This document shows positions 36,801-47,524 of a DNA stretch of 64,000 nucleotides, piece after piece. Positions within the stretch are counted from its first letter, which is position 1, and each line of letters opens with the position of its first letter. A model generated the notes under the pieces. That model did not search any database and had not been told where the DNA came from. It saw only the letters and a list, made by a program, of their open reading frames with translations. Location: assembly GCF_051014685.1 (NCBI RefSeq), contig NW_027478785.1:481729-545728 (forward strand), given 5' to 3'. Source of the stretch: Ptiloglossa arizonensis. Its lineage: Eukaryota; Arthropoda; Insecta; Hymenoptera; Colletidae. The translations under genes were made by a program, and so were the position numbers.

Positions 36801-39370
36801 CGAACGGATTGACGTAACTCAAAAATTCCAGTTGCATCTGAGAGTAGAAACTCGCCCGATTACAATGGTATGTGTATTTTTTCCCTAGGCCATTCTGGTT
36901 AAGCGTTTGGAGCAGCAGAATTGCGAAAAATTTTTTGCCTCCTCAACCATTTCTTGTCTTCAAACTCCCATATCTCGCGAACGGATAGACCTAACACAAA
37001 AATTCCTATTGCATCTGAAAGTAGAAACTCGCACGATTACAGCGGTATTTGTATTTTTTCCCTAGGCCGTTCTGGTTAAGCGTTTGGAGCAGCAGAAGTG
37101 CGAAAAATTTGTTGTCTTCTCAACCATTTCTTAGCTTCAAACTCCCATATCTCGCGAACGGATTGACGTAACTCAAAAATTCCAGTTGCATCTGAGAGTA
37201 GAAACTCGCCCGATTACAACGGTATGTGTATTTTTTCCCTAGGCCATTCTGGTTAAGCGTTTGGAGCAGCAGAAGTGCGAAGAATTTGTTGTCTTCTCAA
37301 CCATTTCTTAGCTTCAAACTCCCATATCTCGCGAACGGATTGACCAAACCCAGAATTTCCTGCTGCGTCTGAAAGTAGGAACTCGCCCGATTACAACGAT
37401 ATGCGTATTTTTTCCCTAGGGCATTCTGGTTAAGCGCTTGGAGCAGCAGAATTGCGAAAAATTTTTTGCCTTCTCAACCATTTCTTGGCTTCAAACTCCC
37501 ATATCTCGCGAACGGATTGACCTAACCCAAAAATTCCTGTTGCATCTGAAAGTAGAAACTCGCCCGATTACAACGGTATGTGTATTTTTTCCCTAGGCCA
37601 TTCTGATTAAGCGTTTGGAGCAGCAGAATTGCGAAAAATTTTTTGCCTCCTCAACCATTTCTTGTCTTCAAACTCCCATATCTCGCGAACGGATAGACCT
37701 AACACAAAAATTCCTATTGCATCTGAAAGTAGAAACTCGCCCGATTACAGCGGTATTTGTATTTTTTCCCTAGGCCGTTCTGGTTAAGCGTTTGGAGCAG
37801 CAGAAGTGCGAAAAATTTGTTGTCTTCTCAACCATTTCTTAGCTTCAAGCTCCCATATCTCGCGAACGGATTGACGTAACTCAAAAATTCCAGTTGCATC
37901 TGAGAGTAGAAACTCGCCCTATTACAACGGTATGTGTATTTTTTCCCTAGGCCATTCTGGTTAAGCGTTTGGAGCAGCAGAAGTGCGAAGAATTTGTTGT
38001 CTTCTCAACCATTTCTTAGCTTCAAACTCCCATATCTCGCGAACGGATTGACCAAACCCAGAATTTCCTGCTGCGTCTGAAAGTAGGAACTCGCCCGATT
38101 ACAACGATATGCGTATTTTATCCCTAGGGCATTCTGGTTAAGCGCTTGGAGCAGCAGGATTGCGAAAAATTTTTTGCCTTCTCAACCATTTCTTGGCTTC
38201 AAACTCCCATATCTCGCGAACGGATTGACCTAACCCAAAAATTCCTGTTGCATCTGAAAGTAGAAACTCGCCCGATTACAGCGGTATTTGTATTTTTTCC
38301 CTAGGCCGTTCTGGTTAAGCGTTTGGAGCAGCAGAAGTGCGAAAAATTTGTTGTCTTCTCAACCATTTCTTAGCTTCAAACTCCCATATCTCGCGAACGG
38401 ATTGACGTAACTCAAAAATTCCAGTTGCATCTGAGAGTAGAAACTCGCCCGATTACAACGGTATGTGTATTTTTTCCCTAGGCCATTCTGGTTAAGCGTT
38501 TGGAGCAGCAGAAGTGCGAAGAATTTGTTGTCTTCTCAACCATTTCTTAGCTTCAAACTCCCATATCTCGCGAACTGATTGACCAAACCCAGAATTTCCT
38601 GCTGCGTCTGAAAGTAGGAACTCGCCCGATTACAACGATATGCGTATTTTTTCCCTAGGGCATTCTGGTTAAGCGCTTGGAGCAGCAGAATTGCGAAAAA
38701 TTTTTTGCCTTCTCAACCATTTCTTGGCTTCAAACTCCCATATCTCGCGAACGGATTGACCTAACCCAAAAATTCCTGTTGCATCTGAAAGTAGAAACTC
38801 GCCCGATTACAACGGTATGTGTATTTTTTCCCTAGGCCATTCTGGTTACGCGTTTGGAGCAGCAGAATTGCGAAAAATTTTTTGCCTTCTCAACCATTTC
38901 TTGGCTTCAAACTCCCATATCTCGCGAACGGATTGACCTAACCCAAAAATTCCTGTTGCGTCTACAAGTAGAAAGTCGCCCGTTTACAACGCTATGTGTA
39001 TTTTTTCCCTAGGCCATTCTGGTTAAGCGTTTGGAGCAGCAGAAGTGCGAAGAATTTGTTGTCTTCTCAACCATTTCTTAGCTTCAAACTCCCATATCTC
39101 GCGAACGGATTGACTAAACCCAGAATTTCCTGCTGCGTCTGAAAGTAGGAACTCGCCCGATTACAACGATATGCGTATTTTTTCCTTAGGGCATTCTGGT
39201 TAAGCGCTTGGAGCAGCAGAATTGCGAAAAATTTTTTGCTTTCTCAACCATTTCTTGGCTTCAAACTCCCATATCACGCGAACGGATTGACCTAACCCAA
39301 AAATTCCTATTGCATCTGAAAGTAGAAACTCGCCCGATTACAACGGTATGCGTATTTTTCCCCTAGGCCA

Positions 39371-40471
39371 TTCTGGTTAAGCGTTTGGAGCAGCAGAAGT
39401 GCGAAAAATTTGTTGTCTTCTCAACCATTTCTTAGCTTCAAACTCCCATATCTCGCGAACGGATTGACGTAACTCAAAAATTCCAGTTGCATCTGAGAGT
39501 AGAAACTCGCCCGATTACAACGGTATGTGTATTTTTTCCCTAGGCCATTCTGGTTAAGCGTTTGGAGCAGCAGAATTGCGAAAAATTTTTTGCCTCCTGA
39601 ACCATTTCTTGTCTTCAAACTCCCATATCTCGCGAACGGATAGACCTAACACAAAAATTCCTATTGCATCTGAAAGTAGAAACTCGCCCGATTACAGCGG
39701 TATTTGTATTTTTTCCCTAGGCCGTTCTGGTTAAGCGTTTGGAGCAGCAGAAGTGCGAAAAATTTGTTGTCTTCTCAACCATTTCTTAGCTTCAAACTCC
39801 CATATCTCGCGAACGGATTGACGTAACCCAAAAAATCCAGTTGCATCTGAGAGTAGAAACTCGCCCGATTACAACGGTATGTGTATTTTTTCCCTAGGCC
39901 ATTCTGGTTAAGCGTTTGGAGCAGCAGAAGTGCGAAAAATTTGTCGTCTTCTCAACCATTTCTTAGTTTCAAACTCCCATATCTCGCGAACGGATTGACA
40001 TAACCCAAAAATTCCTATTGCGTCTGAAAGTAGAAACTCGCCCGATTACAACGCTATGTTTATTTTTTCCCTAGGCCATTCTGGTTAAGCGTTTGGAGCA
40101 GCAGAAGTGCGAAGAATTTGTTGTCTTCTCAACCATTTCTTAGCTTCAAACTCCCATATCTCGCGAACGGATTGACCAAACCCAGAAGTTCCTGCTGGGT
40201 CTGAAAGTAGGAACTCGCCCGATTACAACGATATGCGTATTTTTTCCCTAGGGCATTCTGGTTAAGCGCTTGGAGCAGCAGAATTGCGAAAAATTTGTTG
40301 TCTTCTCAACCATTTCTTAGCTTCAAACTCCCATATCTCGCGAACGGATTGACGTAACTCAAAAATTCCAGTTGCATCTGAGAGTAGAAACTCGCCCGAT
40401 TACAACGGTATGTGTATTTTTTCCCTAGGCCATTCTGGTTAAGCGTTTGGAGCAGCAGAATTGCGAAAAAT
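39371..40471. repeat. 1.1-kb segment, first copy (offset 4,248 bp)
   Basis: This segment recurs at 43,619-44,719, 24 monomers downstream. Both hold the 'gcctcctgaacc' variant, the 'acccaaaaaatcc' G monomer, 'tttgtcgtc', 'ctatgtttatt' and 'tgctgggtctg'. The same series occurs in macro copy 1 near 23,266-24,366. The left edge is the 'ggccatt' to 'ggccgtt' difference and the right edge is where this copy enters 'aaaaatgttttgcc'. Confidence 0.78.
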
Positions 40472-40989
40472 GTTTTGCCTTCTCAACCATTTCTTGTCTT
40501 CAAACTCTCATATCTCGCGAATGGATTGACATAACCCAAATATTCCTATTGCATCTGAAAGTAGAAACTCGCCCGATTACAACGGTACGTGTATTTTTCC
40601 CTTGGGCCATTCTGGTTAAGCGATTGGAGCAGCAGATGTGCGAAAAATTTATTGTCTTCTCAACCATTTCTTAGCTTCAAACTCCCATATCTCGCGAACG
40701 GATTGACATAACCCAAAAATTCCTATTGCATCTGAAAGTAGAAACTTGACCCATTACAACGTTATGTGTATTTTTTCCCGAGGCCATTCTGGTTAAGCGT
40801 TTGGAGCAGCAGAAATGCGAAAAATTTTTTGCCTTCTCAACCATTTCTTAGCTTCAAAGTCCCATATCTCGCGAACGGATAGACCAAACCCAAAAATTCC
40901 TGCTGCGTCTGAAAGTAGAAGCTCGCCCGATTACAACGGTATACGTATTTTTTCCCTAGGCCATTCTGGTTAAGCGTTTGGAGCAGCAG

Positions 40990-41005
40990 AAGTGCGAAGA
41001 ATTTG
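40990..41005. other. Junction of a two-monomer (354-bp) deletion in macro copy 2
   Basis: At this point macro copy 2 goes from 'gcagaagtgcgaa' directly to 'gaatttg'. Copy 1 at 24,885-24,900 continues with 'aaatttg' and two further monomers (E and L types) before reaching the matching 'gaagaatttg' near 25,248. The offset changes from 16,105 to 15,751 bp, exactly 354 bp. The deletion is in register, so no chimeric or odd-length monomer was formed. Confidence 0.8.
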
Positions 41006-43618
41006 TTGTCTTCTCAACCATTTCTTAGCTTCAAACTCCCATATCTCGCGAACGGATTGACCAAACCCAGAAGTTCCTGCTGCGTCTGAAAGTGGGAACT
41101 CGCCCGATTACAACGATATGCGTATTTTTTCCCTAGGGCATTCTGGTTAAGCGCTTGGAGCAGCAGAATTGCGAAAAATTTTTTGCCTTCTCAACCATTT
41201 CTTGGCTTCAAACTCCCATATCTCGCGAACGGATTGACCTAACCCAAAAATTCCTGTTGCATCTGAAAGTAGAAACTCGCCCGATTACAACGGTATGTGT
41301 ATTTTTTCCCTAGGCCATTCTGGTTAAGCGTTTGGAGCAGCAGAATTGCGAAAAATTTTTTGCCTTCTCAACCATTTCTTGGCTTCAAACTCCCATATCT
41401 CGCGAACGGATTGACCTAACCCAAAAATTCCTGTTGCGTCTGAAAGTAGAAACTCGCCCGATTACAACGGTATGTGTATTTTTTCCCTAGGCCATTCTGG
41501 TTAAGCGTTTGGAGCAGCAGAATTGCGAAGAATTTGTTGTCTTCTCAACCATTTCTTAGCTTCAAACTCCCATATCTCACGAACGGATTGACCAAACCCA
41601 GAATTTCCTGCTGCGTCTGCAAGTAGGAACTCGCCCGATTAAAACGATATGCGTATTTTTTCCTTAGGGCATTCTGGTTAAGCGCTTGGAGAAGCAGAAT
41701 TGCGAAAAATTTTTTGCCTTCTCAACCATTTCTTGGCTTCAAACTCCCATATCACGCGAACGGATTGACCTAACCCAAAAATTCCTATTGCATCTGAAAG
41801 TAGAAACTCGCCCCATTACAACGGTATGTGTATTTTTTCCCGAGGCCATTCTGGTTAAGCGTTTGGAGCAGCAGAATTGCGAAAAATTTTTTGCCTTCTC
41901 AACCATTTCTTAGCTTCAAAGTCCCATATCTCGCGAACGGATTGACCAAACCCAAAAATTCCTGCTGCCTCTGAAAGTAGAAACTCGCCCGATTACAACG
42001 GTATGCGTATTTTTTCCCTAGGGCATTCTGGTTAAGCGTTTGGAGCAGCAGAAGTGCGAAAAATTTGTTGTCTTCTCAACCATTTCTTAGTTTCAAACTC
42101 CCATATCTCGCGAACGGATTGACGTAACTCAAAAATTCCAGTTGCATCTGAGAGTAGAAACTCGCCCGATTACAATGGTATGTGTATTTTTTCCCTAGGC
42201 CATTCTGGTTAAGCGTTTGGAGCAGCAGAATTGCGAAAAATTTTTTGCCTCCTCAACCGTTTCTTGTCTTCAAACTCCCATATCTCGCGAACGGATAGAC
42301 CTAACACAAAAATTCCTATTGCATCTGAAAGTAGAAACTCGCACGATTACAGCGGTATTCGTATTTTTTCCCTAGGCCGTTCTGGTTAAGCGTTTGGAGC
42401 AGCAGAAGTGCGAAAAATTTGTTGTCTTCTCAACCATTTCTTAGCTTCAAACTCCCATATCTCGCGAACGGATTGACGTAACTCAAAAATTCCAGTTGCA
42501 TCTGAGAGTAGAAACTCGCCCGATTACAACGGTATGTGTATTTTTTCCCTAGGCCATTCTGGTTAAGCGTTTGGAGCAGCAGAAGTGCGAAGAATTTGTT
42601 GTCTTCTCAACCATTTCTTAGCTTCAAACTCCCATATCTCGCGAACGGATTGACCAAACCCAGAATTTCCTGCTGCGTCTGAAAGTAGGAACTCGCCCGA
42701 TTACAACGATATGCGTATTTTTTCCCTAGGGCATTCTGGTTAAGCGCTTGGAGCAGCAGAATTGCGAAAAATTTTTTGCCTTCTCAACCATTTCTTGGCT
42801 TCAAACTCCCATATCTCGCGAACGGATTGACCTAACCCAAAAATTCCTGTTGCATCTGAAAGTAGAAACTCGCCCGATTACAACGGTATGTGTATTTTTT
42901 CCCTAGGCCATTCTGATTAAGCGTTTGGAGCAGCAGAATTGCGAAAAATTTTTTGCCTCCTCAACCATTTCTTGTCTTCAAACTCCCATATCTCGCGAAC
43001 GGATAGACCTAACACAAAAATTCCTATTGCATCTGAAAGTAGAAACTCGCCCGATTACAGCGGTATTTGTATTTTTTCCCTAGGCCGTTCTGGTTAAGCG
43101 TTTGGAGCAGCAGAAGTGCGAAAAATTTGTTGTCTTCTCAACCATTTCTTAGCTTCAAGCTCCCATATCTCGCGAACGGATTGACGTAACTCAAAAATTC
43201 CAGTTGCATCTGAGAGTAGAAACTCGCCCTATTACAACGGTATGTGTATTTTTTCCCTAGGCCATTCTGGTTAAGCGTTTGGAGCAGCAGAAGTGCGAAG
43301 AATTTGTTGTCTGCTCAACCATTTCTTAGCTTCAAACTCCCATATCTCGCGAACGGATTGACCAAACCCAGAATTTCCTGCTGCGTCTGAAAGTAGGAAC
43401 TCGCCCGATTACAACGATATGCGTATTTTATCCCTAGGGCATTCTGGTTAAGCGCTTGGAGCAGCAGGATTGCGAAAAATTTTTTGCCTTCTCAACCATT
43501 TCTTGGCTTCAAACTCCCATATCTCGCGAACGGATTGACCTAACCCAAAAATTCCTGTTGCATCTGAAAGTAGAAACTCGCCCGATTACAGCGGTATTTG
43601 TATTTTTTCCCTAGGCCG

Positions 43619-44719
43619 TTCTGGTTAAGCGTTTGGAGCAGCAGAAGTGCGAAAAATTTGTTGTCTTCTCAACCATTTCTTAGCTTCAAACTCCCATATC
43701 TCGCGAACGGATTGACGTAACTCAAAAATTCCAGTTGCATCTGAGAGTAGAAACTCGCCCGATTACAACGGTATGTGTATTTTTTCCCTAGGCCATTCTG
43801 GTTAAGCGTTTGGAGCAGCAGAATTGCGAAAAATTTTTTGCCTCCTGAACCATTTCTTGTCTTCAAACTCCCATATCTCGCGAACGGATAGACCTAACAC
43901 AAAAATTCCTATTGCATCTGAAAGTAGAAACTCGCCCGATTACAGCGGTATTTGTATTTTTTCCCTAGGCCGTTCTGGTTAAGCGTTTGGAGCAGCAGAA
44001 GTGCGAAAAATTTGTTGTCTTCTCAACCATTTCTTAGCTTCAAACTCCCATATCTCGCGAACGGATTGACGTAACCCAAAAAATCCAGTTGCATCTGAGA
44101 GTAGAAACTCGCCCGATTACAACGGTATGTGTATTTTTTCCCTAGGCCATTCTGGTTAAGCGTTTGGAGCAGCAGAAGTGCGAAAAATTTGTCGTCTTCT
44201 CAACCATTTCTTAGTTTCAAACTCCCATATCTCGCGAACGGATTGACATAACCCAAAAATTCCTATTGCGTCTGAAAGTAGAAACTCGCCCGATTACAAC
44301 GCTATGTTTATTTTTTCCCTAGGCCATTCTGGTTAAGCGTTTGGAGCAGCAGAAGTGCGAAGAATTTGTTGTCTTCTCAACCATTTCTTAGCTTCAAACT
44401 CCCATATCTCGCGAACGGATTGACCAAACCCAGAAGTTCCTGCTGGGTCTGAAAGTAGGAACTCGCCCGATTACAACGATATGCGTATTTTTTCCCTAGG
44501 GCATTCTGGTTAAGCGCTTGGAGCAGCAGAATTGCGAAAAATTTGTTGTCTTCTCAACCATTTCTTAGCTTCAAACTCCCATATCTCGCGAACGGATTGA
44601 CGTAACTCAAAAATTCCAGTTGCATCTGAGAGTAGAAACTCGCCCGATTACAACGGTATGTGTATTTTTTCCCTAGGCCATTCTGGTTAAGCGTTTGGAG
44701 CAGCAGAATTGCGAAAAAT
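43619..44719. repeat. 1.1-kb segment, second copy, right edge of zone II
   Basis: This copy takes over where the macro-duplication match stops (43,843), so macro copy 2 joins to an earlier point of its own series. That is what an unequal exchange between sister copies 24 monomers out of register would leave. After 44,719 the array changes to 'aaaaatttgttgtc' and the zone III monomer types begin. Confidence 0.78.
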
Positions 44720-46440
44720 TTGTTGTCTTCTCAACCATTTCTTAGCTTCAAACTCCCATATCTCGCGAACGGATTGACCCAACCCAAAAATTCCTATGGC
44801 ATCTGAAAGTAGAAACTCACCCGATTACAACGGTATGTGTATTTTTTCCCTAGGCCATTCTGGTTAAGCGTTTGGAGCAGCGGAAGTGCGAAGAATTTGT
44901 TGTCTTCTCAACCATTTCTTAGCTTCAAACTCCCATATCTCGCGAACGGATTGACCAAACCCAGAAGTTCCTGCTGCGTCTGAAAGTAGAAACTTGCCCG
45001 ATTACAACGATATGCGTATTTTTCCCTAGGGCATTCTGGTTAAGCGCTTTGAGCAACAGAATTGCGAAAAATTTTTTGCCTTCTCAACCATTTCTTAGCT
45101 TCAAACTCCCATATCTCGCGAACGGATTGACCTAACCCAAAAATTCCTATGGCATCTGAAAGTAGAAACTCACCGGATTACAACGGTATGTGTATTTTTT
45201 CCCTAGGCCATTCTGGTTAAGCGTTTGTAGCAGCGGAAGTGCGAAGAATTTGTTGTCTTCTCAACCATTTCTTAGCTTCAAACTCCCATATCTCGCGAAC
45301 GGATTGACCAAACCCAGAAGTTCCTGCTGCGTCTGAAAGTAGAAACTCGCCCGATTACAACGATATGCGTATTTTTCCCTAGGGCATTCTGGTTAAGCGC
45401 TTTGAGCAACAGAATTGCGAAAAATTTTTTGCCTTCTCAACCATTTCTTGGCTTCAAACTCCCATATCTCGCGAACGGATTGACCTAACCCAAAAATTCC
45501 TATTGCATCTGAAAGTAGAAACTCGCCCCATTACAAAGGTATGTGTATTTTTTCCCGAGGCAATTCTGGTTAAGCGTTTGGAGCAGCAGAATTGCGGAAA
45601 ATTTTTTGCCTTCTCAACCATTTCTTGTCTTCAAACTCCCATATCTCGCGAACGGATTGACCTAACCCAAAAATTCCTATTGCATCTGAAAGTAGAAACT
45701 CGCCCGATTACAGCGGTATTTGTATTTTTTCCTTAGGCCGTTCTGGTTAAGCGTTTGGAGCAGCAGAATTGCGAAAAATTTTTTGCCTCCTCAACCATTT
45801 CTTGTCTTCAAACTCCCATATCTCGCGAACGGATTGACCTAACACAAAAATTCCTATTGCATCTGAAAGTAGAAACTCGCCCGATTACAGCGGTATTTGT
45901 ATTTTTTCCCTAGGCCGTTCTGGTTAAGCGTTTGGAGCAGCAGAAGTGCGAAAAATTTGTTGTCTTCTCAACCATTTCTTAGCTTCAAACTCCCATATCT
46001 CGCGAACGGATTGACGTAACTCAAAAATTCCAGTTGCATGTGAGAGTAGAAACTCGCCCGATTACAACGGTATGTGTATTTTTTCCCTAGGCCATTCTGG
46101 TTAAGCGTTTGGAGCAGCAGAATTGCGAAAAATTTTCTGCCTTCTCAACCATTTCTTGTCTTCAAACTCCCATATCTCGCGAACGGATTGACCTAACACA
46201 AAAATTCCTATTGCATCTGAAAGTAGAAACTCGCCCGATTACAGCTGTATTTGTATTTTTTCCCTAGGCCGTTCTGGTTAAGCGTTTGGAGCAGCAGAAG
46301 TGCGAAAAATTTTTTGCCTTCTCAACCATTTCTTAGCTTCAAACTCGCATATCTCGCGAACGGATTGACCAAACCCAGAAGTTCCTGCTGCGTCTGAAAG
46401 TAGGAACTAGCCCGATTACTACGATATGCGTATTTTTTCC
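44720..46440. repeat. Transition block into zone III with a 353-bp repeated dimer
   Basis: New markers appear here: 'ctatggcatctg', 'aaactcaccc' or 'aaactcaccgg', 'gcggaagtgcg', and 'gctttgagcaacag'. The pair of monomers at about 44,780-45,060 is repeated at about 45,133-45,413. The offset is 353 bp because the intervening T-run is one base short ('gtatttttccc' at 45,018). The rest holds L monomers with 'cctaacac', a G monomer, and the first 'acagctg' (PvuII) variant at 46,242. No non-satellite sequence is seen. Confidence 0.72.
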
Positions 46441-46462
46441 CTAGGGCATTCTGGTTAAGCGC

Positions 46463-47524
46463 TTGGAGCAGCAGAATTGCGAAAAATTTTTTGCCTTCTC
46501 AACCATTTCTTGGCTTCAAACTCCCATATCTCGCGAACGGATAGACCTAACCCAAAAATTCCTATTGCATCTGAAAGTAGAAACTTGCCCCATTACAACG
46601 GTATGTGTATTTCTTCCCGGGGCCATTCTGGTTAAGAGTTTGGAGCAGCAGAAGTGCGAAAAATTTGTTGTCTTCTCAACCATTTCTTAGCATCAAACTT
46701 CCATATCTCGCGAACGGATTGACGTAACTCAAAAAGTCCAGTTGCATCTGAGAGTAGAAACTCGCCCGATTACAACGGTATGTGTATTTTTTCCTTTGGC
46801 CATTCTGGTTAAGCGTTTGGAGCAGCAGAATTGCGAAAAATTTGTTGTCTTCTCAACCATTTCTTAGCTTCAAACTCCCATATCTCGCGAACGGATTGAC
46901 CTAACCCAAAAATTCCTATGGCATCTGAAAGTAGAAACTCACCCGATTACAACGGTATGTGTATTTTTTCCCTAGGCCATTCTGGTTAAGCGTTTGGAGC
47001 AGCGGAAGTGCGAAGAATTTGTTGTCTTCTCAACCATTTCTTAGCTTCAAACTCCCATATCTCGCGAACGGATTGACCAAACCCAGAAGTTCCTGCTGCG
47101 TCTGAAAGTAGAAACTCGCCCGATTACAACGATATGCGTATTTTTTCCCTAGGGCATTCTGGTTAAGCGCTTTGAGCAACAGAATTGCGAAACATTTGTT
47201 GTCTTCTCAACCATTTCTTAGCTTCAAAGTCCCATATCTCGCGAACGGATTGACCGAACCCAAAAATTCCTGCTGCGTCTGAAAGTAGAATCTCGCCCGA
47301 TTACAACGGTATGCGTATTTTTTCCCTAGGCCATTCTGGTTAAGCGTTTGGAGCAGCAGAATTGCGAAAAATTTTTTGCCTTCTCAACCATTTCTTGTCT
47401 TCTATCTCCCATATCTCGCGAACGGATTGACGTAACTCAAAAATTCCAGTTGCATCTGAGAGTAGAAACTCGCCTGATTACAACGGTATGTGTATTTTTT
47501 CCCTAGGCCATTCTGGATAAGCGT
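46463..47524. repeat. Zone III six-monomer cassette, copy 1
   Basis: This is the first full cassette in the order L G L K E G. It carries private changes: 'ttcttcccgg' near 46,611, 'tcctttggcc' near 46,792, 'gaaacatttg' near 47,190, and 'cttctatctccc' near 47,399 where the other copies have 'cttcaatctccc'. It aligns with the next copy at an offset of 2,655 bp, for example 'aatctcg' at 47,289 and 49,944. Its extra substitutions make it the most divergent copy, in keeping with its place at the edge of the zone. Confidence 0.75.

Larger units (their letters stand above)
30296..43843. repeat. Macro-duplication, copy 2 (one 354-bp deletion)
   Basis: This 13.5-kb copy of 14,191-28,092 keeps the same internal repeats. 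It contains a second example of the 2,654-bp duplication (near 29.71-35.02 kb when projected), the G-monomer block and the 'gcagcaggattgcg' monomer near 43,461. Differences include 'gacgtaaccc' near 32,921 for 'gacctaaccc', the common base instead of the EcoRI-creating change at 35,407, and 'tattcg' near 42,358. Identity this high over 13.5 kb implies very recent amplification. A collapsed or duplicated assembly region must be excluded. Confidence 0.88.

Noticed and set aside
5700..43850. A preferred sequence at duplication junctions
   Set aside because: The mapped junctions fall in different parts of the monomer: near 'ctcgcccgatt' for the 4.07-kb unit and the macro copy, at 'cccatatctcg' for the 2,654-bp unit, and in 'attctggttaagcg' for the 2,301-bp unit. 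No shared breakpoint motif is apparent.
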